Under the pieces are notes generated by a model, which had not been told where the DNA came from, did no database searches, and worked only from the letters and a program-made list of their open reading frames with translations. A program made the translations under genes and the position numbers. Of a stretch of 64,000 bases of DNA, positions 11,853 to 19,021 are shown one piece after another. The DNA is from Nocardioides lijunqiniae. GTDB lineage: Bacteria > Actinomycetota > Actinomycetes > Propionibacteriales > Nocardioidaceae. Numbering within the stretch: position 1 is the stretch's first letter; the number at the start of each line of letters is the position of its first letter. The stretch covers positions 1-64,000 of the forward strand of contig NZ_JACJGM010000030.1 in NCBI RefSeq assembly GCF_015024225.1, read 5' to 3'.

Positions 11853-11915
11853 TGCGGTTTGGTCACAGACCGCACGATTCCGGGCCCCGGGCCTGCGGTT
11901 GGTGACCAAACCGCA
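11853..11915. repeat. 63-bp palindromic repeat, copy 2
   Basis: Same architecture and length as copy 1: tgcggtttggtcacagaccg at the left and tgcggttggtgaccaaaccg at the right, with a different 19-bp spacer. The arms are nearly identical to copy 1, while the spacer and flanks differ. This suggests dispersal of a unit rather than a local tandem duplication. Confidence 0.85.
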
Positions 11916-12014
11916 GGGGGTACGGGCCGCCGGCGGCGCCGACGTACGCCGAAATGACGACGGACCCGCCACCTCGAGGGTGACGAGTCCGCCGGAGCAG
12001 CGAAGCGGTGGGGG

Positions 12015-12614
12015 TCAGCCGGTCTGGCGGGCGGCGCGGCGGGCGGCGAGCTCGTCGTTGGCCGACGTGGCGGCGGCGGAGTCCTCGGCGCGCTCGCTGG
12101 GGAGCTCGGCGAGGGTGCCCTCGATCTCGCGCCAGACGCCGCCGATGGCGATGCCGAAGACGCCCTGGCCGCCCTGGAGGAGGTCGATGACCTCGTCGTT
12201 GCTGGTGCACTCGTAGACCGAGGCGCCGTCGCTCATCAGGGTCACGCGGGTGAGGTCGTCGGTGCCGCGCTCGCGCAGGTGGGAGACCGCGGTGCGGATC
12301 TGCTGCAGCGAGATGCCGGCGTCGAGCAGGCGCTTGATGACCTTGAGGATCAAGATGTCGCGGAAGGAGTAGAGCCGCTGCGAGCCGGAGCCGGTGGCGC
12401 CGCGCACGGTGGGCTCGATCAGGCCGGTGCGGGCCCAGTAGTCGAGCTGGCGGTAGGTGATCCCCGCGGCGTTGCAGGCGGTCGGACCGCGGTAGCCCAG
12501 GTCGCTGGGCAGCGGCGAGACGTCGTCGGTGAAGAGGAGACCTTGCTCCTCGGCGGCCTCGACCGCCTCGACGGTGTCGGCGCTCGCGCCGGCTTCGGGC
12601 TTCTGCTCGTTCAC
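12015..12614 (-). CDS. MerR-family transcriptional regulator (Rv1830-like)
   Basis: 199 residues. A disordered acidic N-terminus (1-40) precedes a MerR-type winged helix (about 42-115: YRGPTACNAAGITYRQLDYWARTGLIEP ... YSFRDILILKVIKRLLDAGISLQQIRTAV) and a C-terminal domain without effector-binding cysteines. By order and similarity it matches mycobacterial Rv1830, one of the two MerR genes around the DUF151 gene and reported to affect cell division. A 23-bp perfect palindrome lies 153 bp upstream of its start, a candidate operator for this protein or its paralogue at 13327. Confidence 0.88.
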   Translation of the reverse strand: MNEQKPEAGASADTVEAVEAAEEQGLLFTDDVSPLPSDLGYRGPTACNAAGITYRQLDYWARTGLIEPTVRGATGSGSQRLYSFRDILILKVIKRLLDAGISLQQIRTAVSHLRERGTDDLTRVTLMSDGASVYECTSNDEVIDLLQGGQGVFGIAIGGVWREIEGTLAELPSERAEDSAAATSANDELAARRAARQTG

Positions 12615-12766
12615 ACGGTCCTCCGTGGGTCTACTCCGTTGGACGTAGCTCCGGGGAAGGACGGGCGCTCCCGGGAGGGAGCAACCACAGCGGTGGAGTT
12701 ACAACAGAGACATCTCAAGGTAGGCCCGATCCGGGGGGTCGTCAAAGACAAGCGCGGCGTGTCGCA

Positions 12767-12789
12767 ACCCTCAACCTCAGCTTGAGGGT
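12767..12789. promoter_or_regulatory. Candidate MerR operator, site 1
   Basis: A perfect inverted repeat ACCCTCAA-N7-TTGAGGGT (23 bp) in the intergenic region upstream of the MerR gene at 12015-12614. Its last base touches the stop codon of the DUF151 gene. The same geometry recurs upstream of the FHA gene (14671-14693). Long-armed palindromes of this type are typical MerR-dimer targets. Assignment to the local MerR proteins is inference from motif recurrence and position. The remaining intergenic bases 12615-12766 show nothing else recognisable. Confidence 0.65.
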
Positions 12790-13265
12790 CACTGTTCGGG
12801 CGTGGACTCGAAGTCCTCGGGGGTCACCTGGTCGAGGAACTCGCGGAACTTCTCGACCTCGTCCTCCTGCTCGGCGGGCACCGCGAGGCCGGCCTCGTCG
12901 AGGACCTCCTCGGCGCACAGGATCTTCGTGCCGGTGCGCAGCGCCAGCGCTATCGAGTCCGAGGGGCGCGCGCTCACCTCGGTGCCGGAGCCGAACACCA
13001 GGGTCGCGAAGAAGACGCCGTCCTTGACGTCGGTGATGCGCACCTCGGTGAGCTCGTTGCCGGTGGCCTCGAGGACGTCCTTCATCAGGTCGTGGGTCAG
13101 CGGGCGCGGCGGGACGACGCCCTGCTGCGCGAACGCGATGGCGGTGGCCTCCACGGCGCCGATCCAGATCGGGAGGTAGCGCTCCCCCGACACCTCCCGC
13201 AGGAGGACGATCGGCTGGTTGGAGGGCATCTCCACCCGGACTCCCATGACATCGACTTCCCGCAT
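12789..13265 (-). CDS. Bifunctional nuclease family protein (DUF151)
   Basis: 158 residues of the DUF151/BFN family, named for a plant member with DNase and RNase activity. Family hallmarks are LPIWIGAVEATAIAFAQQG (about 31-49) and SARPSDSIALALRTGTKI (about 98-115). The acidic C-terminus (EQEDEVEKFREFLDQVTPEDF) is typical of actinobacterial members. It lies between the two MerR genes, the same place as Rv1829 in mycobacteria. Biological role in actinobacteria is not established; conservation with GarA and gcv genes suggests a link to central nitrogen or carbon control. Confidence 0.92.
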   Translation of the reverse strand: MREVDVMGVRVEMPSNQPIVLLREVSGERYLPIWIGAVEATAIAFAQQGVVPPRPLTHDLMKDVLEATGNELTEVRITDVKDGVFFATLVFGSGTEVSARPSDSIALALRTGTKILCAEEVLDEAGLAVPAEQEDEVEKFREFLDQVTPEDFESTPEQ

Positions 13266-13326
13266 GCCTCAACCCTACTCCGCGGTCCAGGACCCGGAAA
13301 CGGCCCTGCGACCCGGGCTACGGCGC

Positions 13327-14085
13327 TCAGGAGGGACGCAGGCCGGCCTTGACGAGCGTGGCGTGCAGCCGCACCGAGAGCGCGGCGATCTCGGAGACGG
13401 CGTCGTCCGCGCGACCCCGTGCGGCGGCGTCGCGACCGTTGCGCAGCGGCGCCACGACCTGCTCGACCAGCCCGACCTCGCGGTCCGCGGAGGTCTTGAA
13501 CGCGCGCAGGTGGCGCGGCTCGAAGCCGAACTCCGCCAGCTCACGCGCCGTCTGGGCGATCACGAGGGCGTCGGTGTCGAAGTGGCCGGTGCCGGGACGC
13601 GGGGTGACCAGGCCGTACTGCTCCAGCTGGACGAGCAGGTCCTCGGTGATGCCGGCGATCTTGACCAGCTCGCGGCGCGAGAGCCGCAGGTGGTCGCGCC
13701 GGGAGAACGACTCCGCGCTCGGCAGCCCGTCGGGAGCCAGTGCCACCTTCGGCACGGTCGGCACGACGGCCTCGATGGGCGGCGGCTCCAGCCCGCGGTC
13801 GATGGCGTCCAGGTGCTCGCCGATCACCTTCAGCGGCAGGTAGTGGTCGCGCTGCATCCGCAGCACGTAGCGCAGCCGCTCGACGTCGTCGGCGGAGAAC
13901 TTGCGGTAGCCGGAGGGGGTGCGCTCGGGCTTGATGAGCCCCTTGTCCTCGAGGAAGCGGATCTTGGGGATGGTGATCCCGGGGTAGTCGGCGCGGAGCT
14001 GGTCGAGGACCTGCCCGATGTTCATGCGCGCCCGAGAGCTCCCGGCGGCGCTGCCCGCGCCGCCCGGCACGGCGGAGCCAGCCAC
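13327..14085 (-). CDS. MerR-family transcriptional regulator (Rv1828-like)
   Basis: 252 residues with the MerR winged helix at about 21-90 (MNIGQVLDQLRADYPGITIPKIRFLEDKGLI... SGYRKFSADDVERLRYVL... DHYLPLKVI), then a helical C-terminal domain. It matches Rv1828 in sequence type and position between the FHA and DUF151 genes. The ATG at 14085 is 2 bp from the FHA gene stop, implying coupling; an internal ATG at 14025 would remove an Ala/Gly/Ser-rich 20-residue extension and is possible. It is a candidate binder of the two ACCCTCA-type palindromes in this block. Confidence 0.89.
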   Translation of the reverse strand: MAGSAVPGGAGSAAGSSRARMNIGQVLDQLRADYPGITIPKIRFLEDKGLIKPERTPSGYRKFSADDVERLRYVLRMQRDHYLPLKVIGEHLDAIDRGLEPPPIEAVVPTVPKVALAPDGLPSAESFSRRDHLRLSRRELVKIAGITEDLLVQLEQYGLVTPRPGTGHFDTDALVIAQTARELAEFGFEPRHLRAFKTSADREVGLVEQVVAPLRNGRDAAARGRADDAVSEIAALSVRLHATLVKAGLRPS

Positions 14086-14087
14086 GC

Positions 14088-14636
14088 TCAGATGCTCTCG
14101 TGACCGGAGAAGAAGACGAGCCGGTACTTGCCGATCTGGACCTCGTCGCCGTCGTTGAGCAGCACCTTCTCGATGCGGTCCCGGTTGACGTAGGTGCCGT
14201 TGAGGCTGCCCGCGTCGCTCACCGTGAACCCCTCGGAGGACCGCTCGAACACCGCGTGGTGCCGCGAGACCGTCACGTCGTCGAGGAAGATCTCGCTGTC
14301 CGGGTGCCGCCCGGCGTTGATGACGTCGGCGTCGAGCAGGAAGCGGCTGCCCGACCCGGGGCCCTTCTGCACCACGAGCAGCGCGTGGCCGGTCGGCAGC
14401 GCGTCGACGGCGGCCGCGTCGACGGCGTTGAGCTGGCGGTCGGAGGTCTCGACGCGGTCACCCGCGGAGCCGATCTGGATCGTGGCGGTGGACTCGCCGA
14501 CCGAGTCGCCCGGACCCGGGAACGAGTCGGTCGAGATGCCCCCGGAGTCGTCGACGCGCACCAGGCGGGTGCCACACTGCGCGCAGAAGCGCGCGTCGTC
14601 GGGGTTCTGCGTGCCACACGCGGTGCAGAACGGCAT
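14088..14636 (-). CDS. garA: FHA-domain metabolic regulator, GarA/OdhI type, with N-terminal zinc ribbon
   Basis: 182 residues. An N-terminal zinc ribbon (C4, C7, C18, C21) leads through a flexible linker to a C-terminal FHA domain (about 85-178) with the phosphothreonine-binding residues in place: GRHPDSEIFLDDVTVSRHH (R110, S124) and SLNGTY (N146). In mycobacteria and corynebacteria the homologue binds and inhibits 2-oxoglutarate dehydrogenase and related enzymes, switched by PknB/PknG phosphorylation of an ETTS motif. Here the corresponding linker reads ESTAT (48-52), so the phosphosite differs. A candidate MerR operator lies just upstream. Confidence 0.9.
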   Translation of the reverse strand: MPFCTACGTQNPDDARFCAQCGTRLVRVDDSGGISTDSFPGPGDSVGESTATIQIGSAGDRVETSDRQLNAVDAAAVDALPTGHALLVVQKGPGSGSRFLLDADVINAGRHPDSEIFLDDVTVSRHHAVFERSSEGFTVSDAGSLNGTYVNRDRIEKVLLNDGDEVQIGKYRLVFFSGHESI

Positions 14637-14670
14637 CGGATCATCCTCCGGTCAGGGTCCACCCGGCAGA

Positions 14671-14693
14671 ACCCTCAAGGCAGGGCTGAGGGT
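14671..14693. promoter_or_regulatory. Candidate MerR operator, site 2
   Basis: Inverted repeat ACCCTCA-N9-TGAGGGT (23 bp) located 35 bp upstream of the FHA gene start, between gcvH and garA. It shares arm sequence, overall length and the trailing GAC/CAC context with site 1 (12767-12789), and differs mainly in the spacer plus one arm base. Position fits a promoter-overlapping regulatory site for the garA-merR unit. Confidence 0.6.
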
Positions 14694-14758
14694 GACGGTT
14701 TCGTCGAACCTATCAGTCACGGTGCGTGGATCAACAGGATCCGCACCACCGTGGTCGG

Positions 14759-15145
14759 TCAGCCGTCGAGGGTCGCGACGTAGGCGTCGACCTCGAGCAG
14801 GTCGTCGAGCTGCGAGGGGTCGGACACGACCACCTCGAAGAGCCAGCCGCCGGCGTACGGGTCGCTGTTGACCAGCTCGGGGGTGGCGTCGAGCGACTCG
14901 TTGCGGGCCACGACCTCACCGGTCACCGGCGCGTAGATGTCGCTGACCGACTTGGTCGACTCGAGCTCGCCACAGGTGCTGCCGGACTCGATGGTGTCGC
15001 CGACCTCGGGCAGGGAGACGTAGACGATGTCGCCGAGGGCGTCCTGGGCGAAGTCGGTGATCCCGACCCGCACGGAGCCCTCGTGCTCGCCGGGCGAGCG
15101 GACCCACTCGTGCTCGACGGTGTACTTCAGGTCATCGGGGTACAA
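14759..15145 (-). CDS. gcvH: Glycine cleavage system H protein
   Basis: 128 residues, normal length. The lipoyl-attachment lysine is K65 in ELESTKSVSDIYAPVTGEV. The N-terminus (MYPDDLKYTVEHEWV) and C-terminal YAGGWLFEV are canonical. The protein carries the aminomethyl group between GcvP and GcvT on its lipoyl arm. Position between the DUF881 genes and garA is the same as Rv1826. No riboswitch is visible upstream; the 64-bp gap to the DUF881 gene contains no clear terminator, so it may be read from the upstream genes. Confidence 0.97.
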   Translation of the reverse strand: MYPDDLKYTVEHEWVRSPGEHEGSVRVGITDFAQDALGDIVYVSLPEVGDTIESGSTCGELESTKSVSDIYAPVTGEVVARNESLDATPELVNSDPYAGGWLFEVVVSDPSQLDDLLEVDAYVATLDG

Positions 15146-15209
15146 AGCGAGATCTCCTCAGGTCGACGCCGAGCCGCGCTCGTGCGGGAACAGCCTTGGC
15201 CCGTGAAGG

Positions 15210-15989
15210 CTACTGCCCGTTGTCGGGCTGGGCGTACTCAGGCTGCTGCGGCTCGACGACGGCCTCGATGTCGAGCGAGGCGAGCTTCTCCACCTTCAGC
15301 TCCGCACCGTCGGCGAGCAGCTTGGCGCGGGGCCCGAGCGGGAAGCTGATGGCGCCGGCCAGGACGTCGGGGTCGCCGATCACGTCGATGACGTACGGCG
15401 ACTCCACCGTGACCCCGTCGATGGCGATCGCGTCCGTCACGTCGGTGAACGAGGTCTGCGCGATCACCCGCACCTCGCCGTTGACCTGCATGGCCTCGGC
15501 GCCGACCGTGCGCAGCTCCTGGATGGTGTCGATGAGGGAGGCCACCTTCACCTCGCCGTCGACCTCGGTGACGGTGATCCGGATGCCGGGACCGGTGACG
15601 GGGACCAGCCCGGCGAGGATCGAGAGCGTGTCGACCTCGGTCTCGGCCTGCTCCAGCGCCGCCTGTCGCCGGCTCGTCTCGGACTGCAGGTCCTCGCGGG
15701 TCGCCTCCAGGCGCGAGATCTGGGCCTCGGTGCGCTGGGTGGTGCCGAAGAGGCCGTCGAGCACGTCGATGAGGTCCTGCTGGCGCAGCGTGGAGTAGTC
15801 GTCGCGGTCGTCGTTGGTGCGCACCTGGGTGACGACCGCGAAGCCGACGAGACCCAGCAGCACCGCCACCACGAGCTGGCGCCGCGAGGCCGTCGTGAGC
15901 GCCCGCCGCAGGCGCTCGCGGCCCGTCGGCGGCGAGGTCGGCGGCCCGGCCGGCCTCGGCGGCTCGGAGGGGCGCTCGGGCTCAGGCAT
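15210..15989 (-). CDS. DUF881 membrane-anchored coiled-coil protein
   Basis: 259 residues. A Pro/Arg-rich cytoplasmic start (1-35) is followed by one TM helix (about 37-55, LVVAVLLGLVGFAVVTQV), a coiled coil (about 65-118) and the DUF881 domain (about 120-240) with the family signature VPVTGPGIRITVTEVDG and IDTIQELRTVGAEAMQVNGE. DUF881 proteins pair with the small basic protein and sit beside pgsA and gcvH in many actinobacteria (Rv1825). Function is unknown; the topology suggests a structural or division-associated envelope role. It overlaps sbp by 8 bp. Confidence 0.88.
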   Translation of the reverse strand: MPEPERPSEPPRPAGPPTSPPTGRERLRRALTTASRRQLVVAVLLGLVGFAVVTQVRTNDDRDDYSTLRQQDLIDVLDGLFGTTQRTEAQISRLEATREDLQSETSRRQAALEQAETEVDTLSILAGLVPVTGPGIRITVTEVDGEVKVASLIDTIQELRTVGAEAMQVNGEVRVIAQTSFTDVTDAIAIDGVTVESPYVIDVIGDPDVLAGAISFPLGPRAKLLADGAELKVEKLASLDIEAVVEPQQPEYAQPDNGQ

Positions 15990-16314
15990 GGAAGAGGTGC
16001 CGGCGGATCGCGGCGACGTTGGAGAAGATCCGGATCCCGAGCACGACGATGACGCCGGTCGAGAGCTGGCCGCCGACGCCGAGCTTGTCGCCGACGTAGA
16101 CGATCCCGGCGGCGATCACCACGTTGCTGAGGAAGGACACGACGAAGACCTTGTCGTCGAAGATCCCGTCGAGGTAGGCGCGCAGGCCGCCGAAGACCGC
16201 GTCCAGGGCGGCGACCACGGCGATCGGCAGGTACTGCTCGAGCCCCAGCGGCACGTCGGGCTTGAGGAAGATGCCGAGCAGGACACCGACGGCCAGGCCG
16301 AGTACGGCGATCAC
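15982..16314 (-). CDS. sbp: Small basic protein (DUF1290), integral membrane
   Basis: 110 residues with three to four hydrophobic helices: MIAVLGLAVGVLLGIFL, LPIAVVAALDAVFGGLRAYL, VFVVSFLSNVVIAAGIVYVG and TGVIVVLGIRIFSNV. This is the DUF1290/Sbp family, found near ftsZ or DUF881 genes in Gram-positive bacteria and matching Rv1824. The gene overlaps both DUF881 neighbours by a few bases, so the three are very likely one translational unit. A precise function is not known. Confidence 0.9.
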   Translation of the reverse strand: MIAVLGLAVGVLLGIFLKPDVPLGLEQYLPIAVVAALDAVFGGLRAYLDGIFDDKVFVVSFLSNVVIAAGIVYVGDKLGVGGQLSTGVIVVLGIRIFSNVAAIRRHLFHA

Positions 16315-17195
16315 AGCGGCTCCTCCAGCTTGGGCGGGACCTGCTCGTCGGAGGTTCCCTGCTCCGCGGAGCGGAGCAGCAGGAACGACCGCGGGCCGGC
16401 GGGCAGGGACATCTGGTCCTCATTCTGCAGCTCGTAGGTGAAGCCGAAGCGCCGCGACAGGCCGTCGAAGGCGATCCCGCTGCTGCTGTCCATCAGCGCC
16501 GCCTGCATCGTGGCCCGGTCGCCGATCGCGAACACCGTGTAGGGCGAGGCGATGCCGACCCCGTTGACCTCGATGGGGACGCCCGAGGTGCGGATCGCGC
16601 TCAGCGCCGTGAGCCGCTGGCCGTTGATGGCGATGGCCTCGGCGCCCGCGGCCCACAGCCCGTCGGCCAGCAGCGCGAGGTCCTCGTCGCGGACGGTGCC
16701 GTCGAGGTCGCCGGAGGTGGCGTCCTTGACGGTGACCCGGATGCCCTCGCCCCGGGTGGGGGTGAAGCCGGTGCGCACCCCGAGGCGGCGCAGCCGGGGG
16801 GTGAGGCCCTGCTCCCCCTCGTTGAGGCGACGCACGCGGCCCTCGGCGTCGGCGTTCTCCTCGCGCAGCACGGCGATGCGCTCCTGGAGGCGGGAGAGCC
16901 GGGCGCTCTGGTCGTCGATGCGGGCCACCAGGCTGGCGCGGCCCTCGTCGCGCACCTCCGCGTTGCGCTGGGTCTGCACCGCCGCGGTCGCGGCCATCAC
17001 GCCGAAGACCGCGACCGCCACGGCGGCGACCCGACGCGGGTGGCCACCTGTGCGGGGCGACTCCGGCTCGCCGGCGGCAGTGCGGACGGCGCGGCGCTCG
17101 GCCGCGATCAGGTAGTCCTCGTCGAGCGACTGGCGCTGGATCAGGTCCAGCAGCGGCAGGGTGACCCGCGGCGGCAGGTCCGGGGAGTCAGGCAT
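16311..17195 (-). CDS. DUF881 membrane-anchored coiled-coil protein (second copy)
   Basis: 294 residues, paralogous to the gene at 15210. Cytoplasmic N-terminus with LPLLDLIQRQSLDEDYLIAA (about 13-32), a TM helix (about 56-72, VAAVAVAVFGVMAATAAV), a coiled coil (about 85-125, LVARIDDQSARLSRLQERIA) and a DUF881 domain with TPTRGEGIRVTVKDA and WAAGAEAIAINGQRL. It corresponds to Rv1823. It overlaps pgsA by 8 bp and sbp by 4 bp, giving a tightly coupled pgsA-DUF881-sbp-DUF881 unit. Confidence 0.88.
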   Translation of the reverse strand: MPDSPDLPPRVTLPLLDLIQRQSLDEDYLIAAERRAVRTAAGEPESPRTGGHPRRVAAVAVAVFGVMAATAAVQTQRNAEVRDEGRASLVARIDDQSARLSRLQERIAVLREENADAEGRVRRLNEGEQGLTPRLRRLGVRTGFTPTRGEGIRVTVKDATSGDLDGTVRDEDLALLADGLWAAGAEAIAINGQRLTALSAIRTSGVPIEVNGVGIASPYTVFAIGDRATMQAALMDSSSGIAFDGLSRRFGFTYELQNEDQMSLPAGPRSFLLLRSAEQGTSDEQVPPKLEEPL

Positions 17196-17802
17196 CGCGC
17201 ACTGCCACGCGTCGCTCGGTCGTCATCAGGAGCTTGCGCACCTGCCAGGCGTAGAGGACGCCCGCCCACCAGTACAGGCCGATCCCCCAGAACGCGAAGG
17301 CCCAGCCGAAGACCCGGGCGAGCAGGGCGAGGGTGCCCTCGCCGTCACCGAGCAGGAGCAGCGGGAAGGCGTAGAGCAGGTTGAACGTCGCCGCCTTGCC
17401 GAGGAAGTGCACGGGCAGCGCGCTGTAGCCGCGGGTGCGCAGCAGCGGCACGAGCCCCCACATCAGGGCGTCGCGCAGCGGCAGCGACACCGCCATCCAC
17501 CACGGGATGACGTCGCGCAGCGCGAGGCCGACGACGACGGCCAGGATGTAGAGCCGGTCGGCGACCGGGTCCAGGATCTGGCCGACCAGCGACTGCTGGT
17601 TCCAGCGGCGGGCCAGCCAGCCGTCGAGGAAGTCGGTGAAGCCGGAGACCATCAGCAGGGCGAGCGCCCAGCCGTCCTCCTCCGGGCCCAGCACCAGCCA
17701 CAGGAACACCGGCACGCCCGCGAGCCGGAGCGCGCTCAGCAGGTTGGGAACCGTCCAGACGCGGTCCTCGCGCGCCGAGTCGTCCGCCACTGATGCCTGC
17801 AT
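17188..17802 (-). CDS. pgsA: CDP-alcohol phosphatidyltransferase (PgsA-like)
   Basis: 204 residues, five to six TM helices. The CDP-alcohol phosphotransferase motif D-x2-DG-x2-AR-x8-G-x3-D-x3-D is complete (D57, D60, G61, A64, R65, G74, D78, D82). It transfers a phosphatidyl group from CDP-diacylglycerol to a polar alcohol; family context (Rv1822/PgsA2) suggests phosphatidylglycerophosphate or cardiolipin synthesis, but the alcohol acceptor cannot be decided from sequence. It is first gene of the minus-strand envelope/gcvH block; its promoter should lie in 17803-17875. Confidence 0.9.
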   Translation of the reverse strand: MQASVADDSAREDRVWTVPNLLSALRLAGVPVFLWLVLGPEEDGWALALLMVSGFTDFLDGWLARRWNQQSLVGQILDPVADRLYILAVVVGLALRDVIPWWMAVSLPLRDALMWGLVPLLRTRGYSALPVHFLGKAATFNLLYAFPLLLLGDGEGTLALLARVFGWAFAFWGIGLYWWAGVLYAWQVRKLLMTTERRVAVRDA

Positions 17803-17875
17803 TCCGGGTGTTGAGGTGCTGCTCCGAGCCTGTGGACGACACTTTAGCGGCCGGGAGGCCCCGAGTCGGGGAGGG

Positions 17876-19021
17876 TCAGGCGTCGTCCCCGCGAGCCGCC
17901 TCGAGGACCCCCGCGCGGGGCGCGTCGGTCCCGGTGTCGGTCCCGGTGTCGGCCCCAGCGTCGTGGGGCGCGTCGTGGGGCGCGTCGTGGTGGGCGGCGT
18001 CGCGGATCTCGCCGACCAGCTCCTCGATCACGTCCTCCAGCGTCGCGAGCCCCAGCGTCGTGCCGTCGGCGTCGACGACGCGGGCCATGTGGGCCCCGCG
18101 GCGCTGCAGCGTCTCCAGCGCCTCCTGGAGCTGGTCGTCGGCGGTGACCGGCGCGAACGGTCGGATCCACTTGTCCTGGATCGGCTGCTCGCGACGCTCC
18201 TCGTCGGGCTCGAGCACGTCCTTGATGTGGAGGTAGCCGACGAGCTCGCCGGAGGCGTCGGCCACCGGGAAGCGGCTGAAGCCCGTGGTGGCGCACAAGG
18301 CCTCGACGTCGGCCGGGCTGGAGCCGCGCAGCACCGTGGTGAGCGTGTCGGACGCCAGCACGACCGTGGCGACGGTCTTCTCGGTGAAGCCCAGCGCGCC
18401 CGAGAGCCGGTCGTACTCCTCGTCGGCGAGCAGTCCCTCCCCGCGGGACTCCTCGACCAGCGCGGCCACCTCCTCGCGCGTGAACGTCGAGGTCACCTCG
18501 TCGCGCGGCTCGACGTGGATCAGCCGCAGCGCCGTGTTGGCGATCCAATTGAGCCCGACGATGAGCGGGCGCAGGACGGTCACGATGCCGACGAGCGGCG
18601 GTCCGAGGACGAGCGCGGCCCGGTCGGGACCGGCCAGCGCGATGTTCTTCGGGACCATCTCGCCGAGCACGACGTGCAGGAAGACCACGATCAGCAGCGC
18701 GATGACGAACGCCACCGGGTGGAGGAAGTCGTCGGGCACGCCGACGGCGTGGAAGAGCGGCTCCAACAGGTGGGCCACGGCGGGCTCGCCGATGGCACCG
18801 AGCCCCAGCGAGCAGATCGTGATGCCGAGCTGGGCGCCGGCCATCATCAGGGAGACGTTCTCCATGGCGCGCAGGGTGGTGCGGGCCATGCGCGACCCGG
18901 CCTGCGCGCGCGGCTCGATCTGGGTGCGGCGGGCCGAGATGATCGCGAACTCGGCGCCGACGAAGAAGGCGTTGAGCACGAGCAGCAGGACGGCGACCAG
19001 CAGGGCCGCGGTGTCGCTCAC
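17876..19021 (-). CDS. CNNM/CorC-type hemolysin-family membrane protein (distal copy)
   Basis: 381 residues. An N-terminal CNNM (DUF21) domain with several TM helices (LLVAVLLLVLNAFFVGAEFAIIS; GEMVPKNIAL at about 120-130) is followed by a CBS pair (about 200-320; SRFPVADASGELVGYLHIKDVLEP). The C-terminal transporter-associated domain is absent and is replaced by a low-complexity tail (HHDAPHDAPHDAGADTGTDTGTD). The GTG start at 19021 overlaps the upstream paralogue by 4 bp. The family is linked to Mg/Co resistance or Mg transport. The two paralogues probably work as a heteromer. Confidence 0.9.
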   Translation of the reverse strand: MSDTAALLVAVLLLVLNAFFVGAEFAIISARRTQIEPRAQAGSRMARTTLRAMENVSLMMAGAQLGITICSLGLGAIGEPAVAHLLEPLFHAVGVPDDFLHPVAFVIALLIVVFLHVVLGEMVPKNIALAGPDRAALVLGPPLVGIVTVLRPLIVGLNWIANTALRLIHVEPRDEVTSTFTREEVAALVEESRGEGLLADEEYDRLSGALGFTEKTVATVVLASDTLTTVLRGSSPADVEALCATTGFSRFPVADASGELVGYLHIKDVLEPDEERREQPIQDKWIRPFAPVTADDQLQEALETLQRRGAHMARVVDADGTTLGLATLEDVIEELVGEIRDAAHHDAPHDAPHDAGADTGTDTGTDAPRAGVLEAARGDDA

